DNA from: Bog-473 sp963781955
GTDB taxonomy: Bacteria; Actinomycetota; Acidimicrobiia; Acidimicrobiales; RAAP-2
DNA: 64,000 bases
Direction of reading: 5' to 3'
Assembly (NCBI GenBank): GCA_963781955.1
Contig: CAWAHU010000002.1
Location: 868,001-932,000, forward strand
The position numbers were made by a program, and so were the translations under genes. The notes beneath the pieces are model-generated. The model saw nothing but the letters and a program-made list of their open reading frames with translations, did no database searches and was not told the origin of the DNA. This document shows, piece after piece, positions 13,141 to 21,148 of this stretch; within the stretch, counting starts at the first letter, position 1, and every line of letters begins with the position of its first letter.

Positions 13141-14372
13141 GGGCGGATTCAGCCGGTGTCCGCAAGGATCTCGGCGAGCTTCTCTGATGGTTTCAGATAT
13201 CCGAGGGTCTTGCGAGGCCGAGTTGTTGAGGCTGTCGGCGAAGCGCTGGAGGTCTTCGGGGCTGTGGACCGAGAGGTCGGTGCCCTTGGGCATGTATTGG
13301 CGCAGCAGCCCGTTGGTGTTCTCGTTGGATCCTCGCTGCCACGGGCTGTGGGGATCGCAGAAGTAGATCTCGATGCCGGTGTCGATGCGGAAGACCTCGT
13401 GGCGGGCCATCTCTTTGCCTTGGTCCCAGGTGATGGAACGCCAGAGGCGCTCGGGGAGCTGGGCGATGGCCTTTCGCATGGCCGCGTCGACCTTCTCGGC
13501 CGTGCGGCCCTGGCCTAAGTGCAAGAGCATGACGTAGCGCGTCGAGCGCTCGACGAGGGTGCCCACCGCCGAGCGCTGGTTCGCTCCGATGATGAGATCG
13601 CCCTCCCAGTGCCCAGGGACGGCCCGGTCGTCGGCCTCGGCGGGGCGCTCGGAGATCATGACCATGCCCGGGATCCGTCCGTCGTTGACGACCCGAGTGC
13701 GGGGCCTGCGTCGGGCCCGGCCACTGCGCAGGCATCGGTGCAGCTCACGGCGCAGTTCACCGCGACCTTGGACGAAGAGGCTCTGATAGATCGTCTCGTG
13801 GCTCACCTGCATCATCGGATCGTCGGCGAACTCGAGGCGCAAGCGTCGGGCGATCTCTTGGGGGGACCACAGCTCGGCCAGCCACTCGCTCACCAGCTCG
13901 GCGAGAGCACCGTGCCTGAGCTTGAAGGGCTTGGGCCGCCTGGCCCGGGCAAAGGCCCGCTCGTGGGCCTTCCAGGCGAAGTACCGCTCGCGTCCGCCGT
14001 TGGCCGCCACCTCTCGTGAGATGGTCGAGACCGCCCGGCCGAGGACCGCCGCGATCGCGCTCATGCTCTGGCCCCGGGCCAGCCCCGCCCGGATCTCCTC
14101 ACGCTCAGAGGCACCGAGGCGCCCAGGTCCCGGCGCCCAGTGCACCAACGTCAACGGAGCAGGCTGGCGGGCCAAGATGTTGACCACCGAACGGTGGCAG
14201 CACCCCACCGCCCACGCGATCTCACGCAGGGAACAACCCTGGGCGTCGAGTCGATAGACCTCCCGCTCGAGCTCGGGAGATAACCGCTTGTCGTTCACTT
14301 CGACCTCCTCAGTGAGCTTCAACAACCCTCGTTCGCTCACTGAGGCGTTGCGCGGACCGGCTGAATCCGCCC
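13141..14372 (-). mobile_element. IS30-family insertion sequence, degenerate
   Basis: An element of about 1.23 kb bounded by 17-bp perfect inverted repeats: GGGCGGATTCAGCCGGT at 13141-13157 and its complement at 14356-14372. The repeats may extend a few bases outward (TTG/CAA). It holds one IS30-type transposase gene on the minus strand, now frameshifted. It sits inside an intergenic repeat, which fits the preference of IS30 relatives for palindromic target sites. No clear target duplication is visible. Confidence 0.9.
13149..14298 (-). pseudogene. IS30-family transposase, frameshifted near the C-terminus
   Basis: DDE transposase of about 382 residues if repaired. An N-terminal helix-turn-helix (CSLREIAWAVGCCHRSV) is followed by a second one (SMSAIAAVLGRAVSTISREV). 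The catalytic core has GHWEGDLIIG, ITWDQGKEM and SPWQRGSNENTNGLLRQY, the last with the catalytic Glu. The GTG start follows GAGGAGG by 5 nt. One extra base near 13221 breaks the frame after LNN. In the next frame the family's usual ending is intact: RPRKTLGYLKPSEKLAEIL, then a stop inside the end repeat. As written, the frame runs past the element to 12964. The DDE triad precedes the shift, so activity is uncertain. Confidence 0.88.
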
Positions 14373-14405
14373 CAAGTCCCCCGAGGCGCCGTATACAGCG
14401 CGAGA
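14373..14405. repeat. GTATAC-ended intergenic repeat, right part
   Basis: Continuation of the repeat cut by the IS element: CAAGTCCCCCGAGGCGCC, GTATAC (14391-14396), then AGCGCGAGACAAC. It pairs with 13124-13140 to rebuild a unit of about 40 bp like that at 45553-45592. Confidence 0.75.
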
Positions 14406-14424
14406 CAACACCCCCGGCCACCCC

Positions 14425-14468
14425 TTGACAAAGCTCTAACACTGTAAGAAAATACGAACAGTGTTAGA
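14425..14468 (+). promoter_or_regulatory. Promoter and TetR-type operator overlapping the regulator start
   Basis: TTGACA (14425-14430) is followed 17 bp later by GAAAAT (14448-14453). An inverted repeat with 11-base arms, TCTAACACTGT (14435-14445) and ACAGTGTTAGA (14458-14468), has a 12-bp spacer and brackets the -10 and the start codon. Each arm with its flank is itself nearly palindromic, so two dimers may bind. This is the usual layout of an autorepressed TetR gene. Confidence 0.75.
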
Positions 14469-15114
14469 ACAAACTGCGACAGCGGCCGCTGGGACCACCT
14501 CGGGCCGGCCGGCACCCCGCAACGGGCGACGGGCGGCCCGGCACGAGGCGACCAAGGCCGAGATCCTCGCGTCCGCCTGGGCCATGGTCCGGGCCGAAGG
14601 GCTGGCGTCGCTCTCGATGCGTGACCTGGCCGCGGCCGTCGGGATGCGGGCGCCCTCGCTGTACCAGTACTTCGACTCGAAGCTCGCCATCTACGACGCC
14701 ATGTTCGGCCAGGGATTTGGTGAGGCGCTGGCGGTCGTCCGAGCCGCCCAGGAAGGGCGGGACGGGCTCGAGGCGCTGCGCGAGACCGGCCGCGCCGTGC
14801 TTGCCTTCGCCACGAGCGACCCCGTGCGTAACCAACTGCTCTTCCAGCGCACCATCCCGGGCTTCGAACCATCGCCCGACTCGTACGCACCCGCGGTCGA
14901 GATGTCGCGGACAGTCCGGGGGCTCATCGCCGGAGCGGGGATCACCGATACCGATGCCCTGGACCTGTGGACGGCGCTGATCAGTGGCCTGTCCAACCAG
15001 GAGTTGGCCAACGATCCGGGTGGCGCGCGCTGGTCCCGGCTGTGGGACCGGGCCGTCGACATGTTCCTCGCCGAGGTGCACCGCGCTCCTCGGCCGGCGG
15101 ACCAGGAGTGCTGA
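14461..15114 (+). CDS. TetR-family transcriptional regulator
   Basis: A 217-residue regulator with an N-terminal helix-turn-helix (about residues 33-78; LASLSMRDLAAAVGMRAPSL then YQYFDSK) and a ligand-binding helical domain of the TetR C-terminal type. The only reasonable start is the GTG at 14461, inside the operator and about 8 nt after the predicted -10, so the mRNA is probably leaderless. The overlapping operator argues for self-repression. The genes just downstream (a hydrolase remnant and an SRPBCC protein) may be in its regulon. The ligand is unknown. The IS30 element lies immediately upstream but does not cut the promoter. Confidence 0.85.
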   Translation: MLEQTATAAAGTTSGRPAPRNGRRAARHEATKAEILASAWAMVRAEGLASLSMRDLAAAVGMRAPSLYQYFDSKLAIYDAMFGQGFGEALAVVRAAQEGRDGLEALRETGRAVLAFATSDPVRNQLLFQRTIPGFEPSPDSYAPAVEMSRTVRGLIAGAGITDTDALDLWTALISGLSNQELANDPGGARWSRLWDRAVDMFLAEVHRAPRPADQEC

Positions 15115-15116
15115 CC

Positions 15117-15302
15117 GTGGAGACACGCATCGGCGAGATCACCGACGGGATCTTCCGTCTGTCGACGTTTGTGCCCGACGTGGAGCCGAGGCTCGCCCGG
15201 CCGACGCCGACCGGGGCCTCGCCCCCGTGGCAACGTGAGCACCGGGTCGGACCGTCAAGGCTTGACGTATTGGAGCACACCACGAAAGGAACACAACCAT
15301 GA
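15117..15302 (+). pseudogene. N-terminal remnant of a metallo-beta-lactamase-fold protein
   Basis: A 61-codon frame beginning with GTG 2 bases after the tetR stop. Its first 21 residues (RIGEITDGIFRLSTFVPDVEP) resemble the N-terminus of MBL-fold hydrolases. After that the similarity ends and the frame stops in the ATG of the next gene. No HxHxDH metal motif is present. I read this as what is left after a large internal deletion. A short unrelated peptide cannot be ruled out. Confidence 0.45.
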
Positions 15303-15826
15303 GCGCCCAGCCTCTCGACCACGACTCGGTGACCACGCACATGGCGGCGCCCCCGGCCGCCGTCTACGACCTGGTGGCCGACGTCACCCGAATGGCGGAG
15401 TTCAGCCCCGAGATCTTGAGCTGCGAGTGGCTCGACGGCGCAGCAGGTCCGAAGGTGGGGGCCAGGTTCCGGGCTCGCAACAAGGTGCCGAACCGACCGT
15501 CGTGGACCAACAAGCCCATCGTCACCGTGGTGGACCCGGGCCGCTGCTTCGCCTTCGCACGGACGGAGGCGTTCGCCGGCACGGTGGAGTGGCGCTATGA
15601 CTTCGAGCCCGACGCCGCGGGGACACGGGTCACCGAGTCCTACACCGTGACCCGCCCGCTCGGGCGCATCGGATGGATCATCATCGGCACCCTCTTCGCC
15701 CGGAAGGACCGGAGGACCGATCTGCGCCGCGGCATGGAGGAGACCCTCGAGCGCATGCGGCACACCGCCGAGAGCGCCACCGCGGCACCGGGGGCCGAGG
15801 GAAGCCCGAGGGCCGGCCGCAACTGA
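15299..15826 (+). CDS. SRPBCC (START-like) family protein
   Basis: A 175-residue protein with the pattern of polyketide-cyclase/dehydrase-like START domains: an early APPAAVYDLVADVTRMAEFSPE strand-helix, GARFRARN in the middle and late RVTESYTVTRPLG and MEETLERMRHTAE segments forming the long C-terminal helix. Such proteins bind small hydrophobic ligands. The ATG follows AAAGGA by about 7 nt. It lies downstream of the TetR gene and may share its control. Substrate and partner are not evident. Confidence 0.8.
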   Translation: MSAQPLDHDSVTTHMAAPPAAVYDLVADVTRMAEFSPEILSCEWLDGAAGPKVGARFRARNKVPNRPSWTNKPIVTVVDPGRCFAFARTEAFAGTVEWRYDFEPDAAGTRVTESYTVTRPLGRIGWIIIGTLFARKDRRTDLRRGMEETLERMRHTAESATAAPGAEGSPRAGRN

Positions 15827-15862
15827 CCTGGGGTCGCGCCGGCGGCGGGCCGAGAGCCTCGC

Positions 15863-16428
15863 TCAGTAGGGCGGCGTCATGAGCGCCACCAGCGTGGCCG
15901 TGCCGGCGCCGATCCCTTCCCACCCCTCGGTCTCGAACCGGAAGACGCCCAGGGCGCAGGTGGGGAACCCGACTCGGGCCGCCAGCGCGCGGCCCTCGGC
16001 GTCACCGGGCGTCAGCAGCCCGTGCGCCAGGGCACTGGCCGTCGGGTTGTGCCCCACGACCATGGCCGCGCCGACGTGGTCGGGGAGCGCCCGCAGCAGG
16101 TCGAGCACCTCCTCGGGCTCGGCGCCGTAGAGGTCCTCCACCAGTCGCAGCTCGGGCGGCTCGGGCATGTCGGCCACGACCAGCTCGGCCGTGGCCGCCG
16201 TCCGGGCCGCCGCCGAGACCAGGGCCACCGTGGGCCGGGGTACGCCGTCGAGCTCGGGCCCGAGGCCCTCGCCCCGCCCGGCGAAACGAGTGGCCAGCGC
16301 CGCGGCGTCCCGGCGGCCACGCGGCGCCAGGACCCGGTCGAAGTCGGAGCCGCCGGGCGGCGGGTCGGTCACCGTCTTGGCGTGACGGAGCAACCACAAG
16401 GTGCGGGCGCGGCGGGCCCGGGCCGCCG

Positions 16429-16432
<4 letters not shown>
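15863..16432 (-). CDS. sixA: SixA-like phosphohistidine phosphatase
   Basis: Histidine-phosphatase-superfamily protein of 189 residues with the N-terminal RHA motif (TLWLLRHAKT) and the second histidine in MVVGHNPTASALAHGLL, as in SixA. SixA removes phosphate from phosphohistidine in signalling or phosphotransfer proteins, but the target here is unknown. The start is a GTG overlapping the lysC stop in GTGA, so it is probably translated by coupling from the aspartokinase message. This neighbour replaces the asd gene usually found after lysC. Confidence 0.85.
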
Positions 16433-17641
<1,209 letters not shown>

Positions 17642-17648
17642 CCGGACG

Positions 17649-17654
17649 AGGCTA
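17649..17654 (-). promoter_or_regulatory. -10 box for leaderless lysC
   Basis: TAGCCT on the minus strand ends 7 nt before the lysC ATG and fits TANNNT. No ribosome site lies between them. Confidence 0.5.
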
Positions 17655-17806
17655 CCGACTGCGCACGGGGGTGCGGACCCGGCCGGGCCGCCGGCCCGCC
17701 CGTCACCGAAGGTTTCACCGGGGTTCACCGGCCGCCGAGGCGGCTGTCCCTTCGATCGTCATCCCGCCCGGGCTCCGGGCGACCCAGGGGACCCCCTCAA
17801 TTTGGG

Positions 17807-17812
17807 TAGGGT
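17807..17812 (+). promoter_or_regulatory. -10 box for leaderless cyclophilin gene
   Basis: TAGGGT (TANNNT) ends 8 nt before the GTG at 17821. No Shine-Dalgarno sequence is present, and the -35 is not evident. Confidence 0.45.
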
Positions 17813-17820
17813 CTCGGGCC

Positions 17821-18660
17821 GTGCCCAGCGAGAAGAGAGCCCGCCAGCGCGCGGCACGCGAAGCCCGCCTCGCGGAAGAGGCCCGGCGCAAGAAGCAGCG
17901 TCAGCGCATCCGCAACATCGTCATCGTCGCCGTGGTGGCCGCGGCCATCGTCGGCATCGCCTTCGCCGTCTCGAGCGGGAACAACAAGCCAGTGTCCTCG
18001 CAGTCCTCGGTGAGCTCGACGACCTCGACGACCACGGCCACGAAGGCCCAGAACGCCAAGCTGCAGGCGGCGGCGGACGCGGCGGCGGTGAAGGCCGGGT
18101 GCCCGGCCAGCACCAAGAAGCGGGTCAACACCCAGACCTATTCCTCAGCGCCTGCGATGGCCATCGACACCTCGAAGACCTACACCGCCACCGTGGCCAC
18201 CACCACCGGCACCTTCGTGATCACGCTCGATGCAAAGAGCGCCCCGCAGACTGTGAACAACTTCGTGTTCCTGGCCCAGAAGGGCTTTTACCACTGCGTG
18301 CTCTTCCACCGGGTCATCCCGAACTTCATGGATCAGACCGGCGACCCGACCGGCACGGGCACGGGCGGTCCCGGTTACACCATTCCCGACGAGAATCCGC
18401 CCAAGGCCTCGAACCCGGCACAGCAGTACCCGCTCGGCTCGGTGGCCATGGCGAACACCGGCACCGCCAACTCGGGAGGGAGCCAGTGGTTCGTCGTGGC
18501 CGGGCCCGAGGGCGAGGGCCTGCCCAACAGCTACGCCCTCTTTGGCCAGGTGACCTCGGGCATGAACGTGGTGAACACCATCAACCAGCAGGGGTCGGCC
18601 CAGGGCGTGCCACCCGACGTCACCCAGCGCATCCTCTCGGTCACCATCAGCAGCGCATAG
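17821..18660 (+). CDS. Membrane-anchored cyclophilin-type peptidyl-prolyl isomerase
   Basis: A 279-residue protein: a basic coiled-coil-like N-terminus (about residues 1-35), one transmembrane helix (NIVIVAVVAAAIVGIAFAV, about 38-56), a Ser/Thr linker, and a cyclophilin domain from about residue 120. The domain shows VLFHRVIPNFMDQTGDPTGTG, a GSVAMANTG strand and SQWFVVAG, so the catalytic Arg (FHR) and the Gln of the GDPTG loop are in place. It probably folds or isomerises proteins outside the membrane. It starts divergently from lysC and is followed by a soluble paralogue. Confidence 0.9.
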   Translation: MPSEKRARQRAAREARLAEEARRKKQRQRIRNIVIVAVVAAAIVGIAFAVSSGNNKPVSSQSSVSSTTSTTTATKAQNAKLQAAADAAAVKAGCPASTKKRVNTQTYSSAPAMAIDTSKTYTATVATTTGTFVITLDAKSAPQTVNNFVFLAQKGFYHCVLFHRVIPNFMDQTGDPTGTGTGGPGYTIPDENPPKASNPAQQYPLGSVAMANTGTANSGGSQWFVVAGPEGEGLPNSYALFGQVTSGMNVVNTINQQGSAQGVPPDVTQRILSVTISSA

Positions 18661-18755
18661 CCGGCTGGCCGGGCCGTGGCCTGCCGGCCCGTAGCCTGCA
18701 TCAAGAACCCACCACCGCCCGGATCGCCCAGTCACCCAGACAGTCAGGACACTGC

Positions 18756-19313
18756 ATGCCCACCCCCACGCCCCCCAACGCCGACGGTTCGAGCCCGCAG
18801 CAGCGGAAGTTCGACGGCGAGCCTCCGATGCTCATCGACTCCGACAAGCGTTACGTGGCCACGATGGTCACCTCGCACGGCACGATGGTCTTCGCCCTCG
18901 ACCCCCTGGCCGCCCCCAAGACGGTGAACAGCTTCGTGTTCCTGGCCCGGTACCACTACTTCGACGGCATCGTCTTCCACCGCATCATCCCGGGCTTCGT
19001 CCTCCAGGGCGGTGACCCCACCGGGAGCGGGTCGGGCGGGCCCGGTTACCGCTTCGAGGACGAGCTCCCGGCCCCGGGGCGCTACCAGGTCGGCTCCCTG
19101 GCCATGGCCAACGCCGGCCCCAACACGAACGGCAGCCAGTTCTTCGTCATCAGTGGGCCCGACGGGGTCGGCCTGCCGCCGCTCTACTCGCTCTTCGGCG
19201 ATGCGGTGACGGGGCACGACGTGATCGAGCGGATCAACGCCGTGGGCACCCGGTCGGGATCGCCCACCGAGCGCGTCGTCATCGAGAGCGTCACCATCGA
19301 AGAGAAGGACTGA
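18756..19313 (+). CDS. Cyclophilin-type peptidyl-prolyl isomerase, cytoplasmic
   Basis: A 185-residue cyclophilin without signal or membrane segment. It carries IVFHRIIPGFVLQGGDPTGS, SLAMANAGPNTNGSQFFV and a closing YSLFGDAVTGHDVIERI, all standard for the family, including the catalytic Arg and the NGSQFF substrate strand. It follows its membrane-bound paralogue by 95 bp, and the two domains share the same core, so they look like an old tandem duplication. The ATG at 18756 has no clear ribosome site. Confidence 0.9.
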   Translation: MPTPTPPNADGSSPQQRKFDGEPPMLIDSDKRYVATMVTSHGTMVFALDPLAAPKTVNSFVFLARYHYFDGIVFHRIIPGFVLQGGDPTGSGSGGPGYRFEDELPAPGRYQVGSLAMANAGPNTNGSQFFVISGPDGVGLPPLYSLFGDAVTGHDVIERINAVGTRSGSPTERVVIESVTIEEKD

Positions 19314-19348
19314 CCTGCGCAGTTCCGGCTGAAGCAGCGCTGACCGGG

Positions 19349-20035
19349 TCAGCCGCCCAGTGCGCCGAGGCCCTCGGTCTGGGCGCCGCCCACGAACACC
19401 ACAGGTGTGCCGACGCCCTCGGAACGCCACGTTCCACCGGGATCGCGGATGAGTGCAGTGCGCGCTGGAAGGGCCACCACGGGGAGCGCGGCCGGTGCCA
19501 TGGCCACCGTTCGGTGGAGCTTCTGGCCGTGCGCGTCGTCGTGCTCGTCGCCGAAGTGGGGGACGACGGCCAGGTTGTCCACCAGCCCGAGTCCGAGGGT
19601 CAGCGCCCCGCCCCGGGGGTCGACCATGGGGTCGGTCAGAACCATGGCCCCCGCCCCGGCCCCGGCGATCACGGCGCCTCTGACGTAGGCCCGGCGTAGC
19701 GCCTCGAAGACGGCGGACCTCTTGAGCACGGCGCGTAGGTGGAGGGGGGAGCCGCCGGAGATGTACACGAAATGCGCCGCGGCCACGGTAGCGGCCATGC
19801 CGGGGTCCTCGGCCGAGGCCCGATCGACCACCATCAGGCCCTCCACCTGGCCCCCGAGCGGCCCGAACCACTCGGCCGCCCGCAGCACCTCACGCTCGGG
19901 ATGCTGGTAGGCAGCCGCGGTCGGGAGCACCAGCACGTCGGGACCCCCCGAGGCGGCCAGCAGGCGGGCGTCGAACGTGCAGCCGTCGGTCCATTCGTCG
20001 CCACCGACCAGGGCCAGCGTGCCGGACGAGTCCAT
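19349..20035 (-). CDS. Peptidase S51 / cyanophycinase-like protein lacking the nucleophile serine
   Basis: About 228 residues with a class I glutamine-amidotransferase-like fold pattern: an N-terminal LALVGGDEWTDG strand, VLVLPTAAAYQHPE, FVYISGGSPLHLRAVL, and the elbow VIAGAGAGAMVLTD. In S51 enzymes this elbow reads G-x-S-A-G with the catalytic Ser; here Gly stands in that position. A later VVPHFGDEHDD keeps the histidine-containing segment. The protein is therefore probably not a serine peptidase; it may bind a ligand or be inactive. The start is ATG 20035; a GTG at 20050 is also possible. Confidence 0.7.
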   Translation of the reverse strand: MDSSGTLALVGGDEWTDGCTFDARLLAASGGPDVLVLPTAAAYQHPEREVLRAAEWFGPLGGQVEGLMVVDRASAEDPGMAATVAAAHFVYISGGSPLHLRAVLKRSAVFEALRRAYVRGAVIAGAGAGAMVLTDPMVDPRGGALTLGLGLVDNLAVVPHFGDEHDDAHGQKLHRTVAMAPAALPVVALPARTALIRDPGGTWRSEGVGTPVVFVGGAQTEGLGALGG

Positions 20036-20095
20036 GCGCCACTCTTGCACGTCTCCTGCCGGCCGAGGGGCGGACGGGGCGCTGGGGCTGGCCCC

Positions 20096-20125
20096 TTCGA
20101 CGTGTTGGTTACTCCTCGGTAAGCT
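20096..20125 (+). promoter_or_regulatory. Promoter for leaderless 3-hydroxyacyl-CoA dehydrogenase gene
   Basis: TTCGAC (20096-20101) and TAAGCT (20120-20125) are separated by 18 bp. The -10 ends 6 nt before the ATG at 20132, leaving no room for a ribosome site. Confidence 0.5.
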
Positions 20126-20131
20126 GACGCC

Positions 20132-20986
20132 ATGTCAATTGCGAGGGTGGGAATCGTCGGCTCGGGCATCATGGGCTCGGGTATCGCAGAGGTGGCTGCG
20201 GCCACCGGGCACGAGGTCGTGTTGCGCAGCCGGAGCCAGGACGGCGCCGATGCCATGATGACCGGGCTGTCCAAGTCGCTGGCCAAGCAGGTCGAGAAGG
20301 GCAAGCGCACCGAGGAGGAGGCGGCCGAGATCTCGGGCCGGGTCCGCGCCACGACGCACCTCGGCGAGCTGGTCGATGTGGACCTGGTGATCGAGTCGGT
20401 GGTGGAGGACCTGGCGGTCAAGAAGGACCTCTTCGCCGAACTGGATTCCATCTGTAAGCCGGGAACCATGCTGGCCACCAACACCTCGACGCTGCCGGTG
20501 GTCGAGATGGCCATGGCGACCGGCCGACCCGACCAGGTGTGCGGCATCCACTTCTTCAACCCGGCACCGGCCATGTCGCTCGTCGAAGTGGTGCGGCCCA
20601 TCACGGCCAGCGACGAGACGGTGAACGCCGCCGTGGCTTTCGCCGCCGACTGCGGAAAGGAGCCGGTCGAGGTCAAGGACCAGGCCGGGTTCATCGTCAA
20701 CGCGCTGCTGTTCCCGTACCTCAACAACGCGGTGCGCCTGCTCGAGGGGGGCGTGGCCACCAAGGAGGGCATCGACGCCGCCATGAAGGGCGGGTGCGGG
20801 TTCCCCATGGGGCCGTTCGCGTTGCTCGACCTGGTCGGTCTCGACACCTCGTTGGCCATCCTCGATGCCCTCTACGAGGAGTACCGTGACCCCAACTACG
20901 CCGCCGTGCCGCTGCTGCGCCGCCTGGTGACCTCGGGCCAGCTCGGCCGCAAGACCAAGAAGGGTTTCTACGACTACAACCGGTAG
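20132..20986 (+). CDS. 3-hydroxybutyryl-CoA dehydrogenase
   Basis: NAD(P)-dependent dehydrogenase of 284 residues that interconverts acetoacetyl-CoA and 3-hydroxybutyryl-CoA. The Rossmann motif GSGIMGSGIAEVAA is at the N-terminus. The catalytic His lies in GIHFFNPAPAMSLVEVV, followed by DQAGFIVNALLFPYLNNA and the C-terminal domain ending in GRKTKKGFYDY. The length matches single-domain Hbd/PaaH enzymes. Between the thiolase and ecm, it plausibly serves the reductive step of the ethylmalonyl-CoA pathway, though the (S)-specific family differs from PhaB, used in some organisms. The transcript appears leaderless. Confidence 0.92.
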   Translation: MSIARVGIVGSGIMGSGIAEVAAATGHEVVLRSRSQDGADAMMTGLSKSLAKQVEKGKRTEEEAAEISGRVRATTHLGELVDVDLVIESVVEDLAVKKDLFAELDSICKPGTMLATNTSTLPVVEMAMATGRPDQVCGIHFFNPAPAMSLVEVVRPITASDETVNAAVAFAADCGKEPVEVKDQAGFIVNALLFPYLNNAVRLLEGGVATKEGIDAAMKGGCGFPMGPFALLDLVGLDTSLAILDALYEEYRDPNYAAVPLLRRLVTSGQLGRKTKKGFYDYNR

Positions 20987-20993
20987 ACCCGCC

Positions 20994-21030
20994 GGTCAGG
21001 CCGGTCAGGCCGGCCAGGCCGGCCACGCCT
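20994..21030. repeat. Short tandem repeat downstream of the dehydrogenase gene
   Basis: Units of GGTCAGGCC / GGCCAGGCC repeat about four times in the 162-bp gap before ecm. The rest of the gap holds the ecm ribosome site. Slippage-prone sequence of unknown role. Confidence 0.5.
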
Positions 21031-21148
21031 CGGGCGCCTCCGGTGGCGACCCCGAGGGTGGTCGGGTGCGGTCCGGCGGCTTCGGGCAGGCAGAATGGTG
21101 GTGCACCCCGCCCGCCCGGTGGGTCCCACCTGTCTGGAGGTGAACCGA

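Noticed and set aside
12964..14442. Full 492-codon transposase reading
   Set aside because: The last 80 or so codons run out of the element after the frameshift, and the first 48 precede the start supported by a ribosome site.
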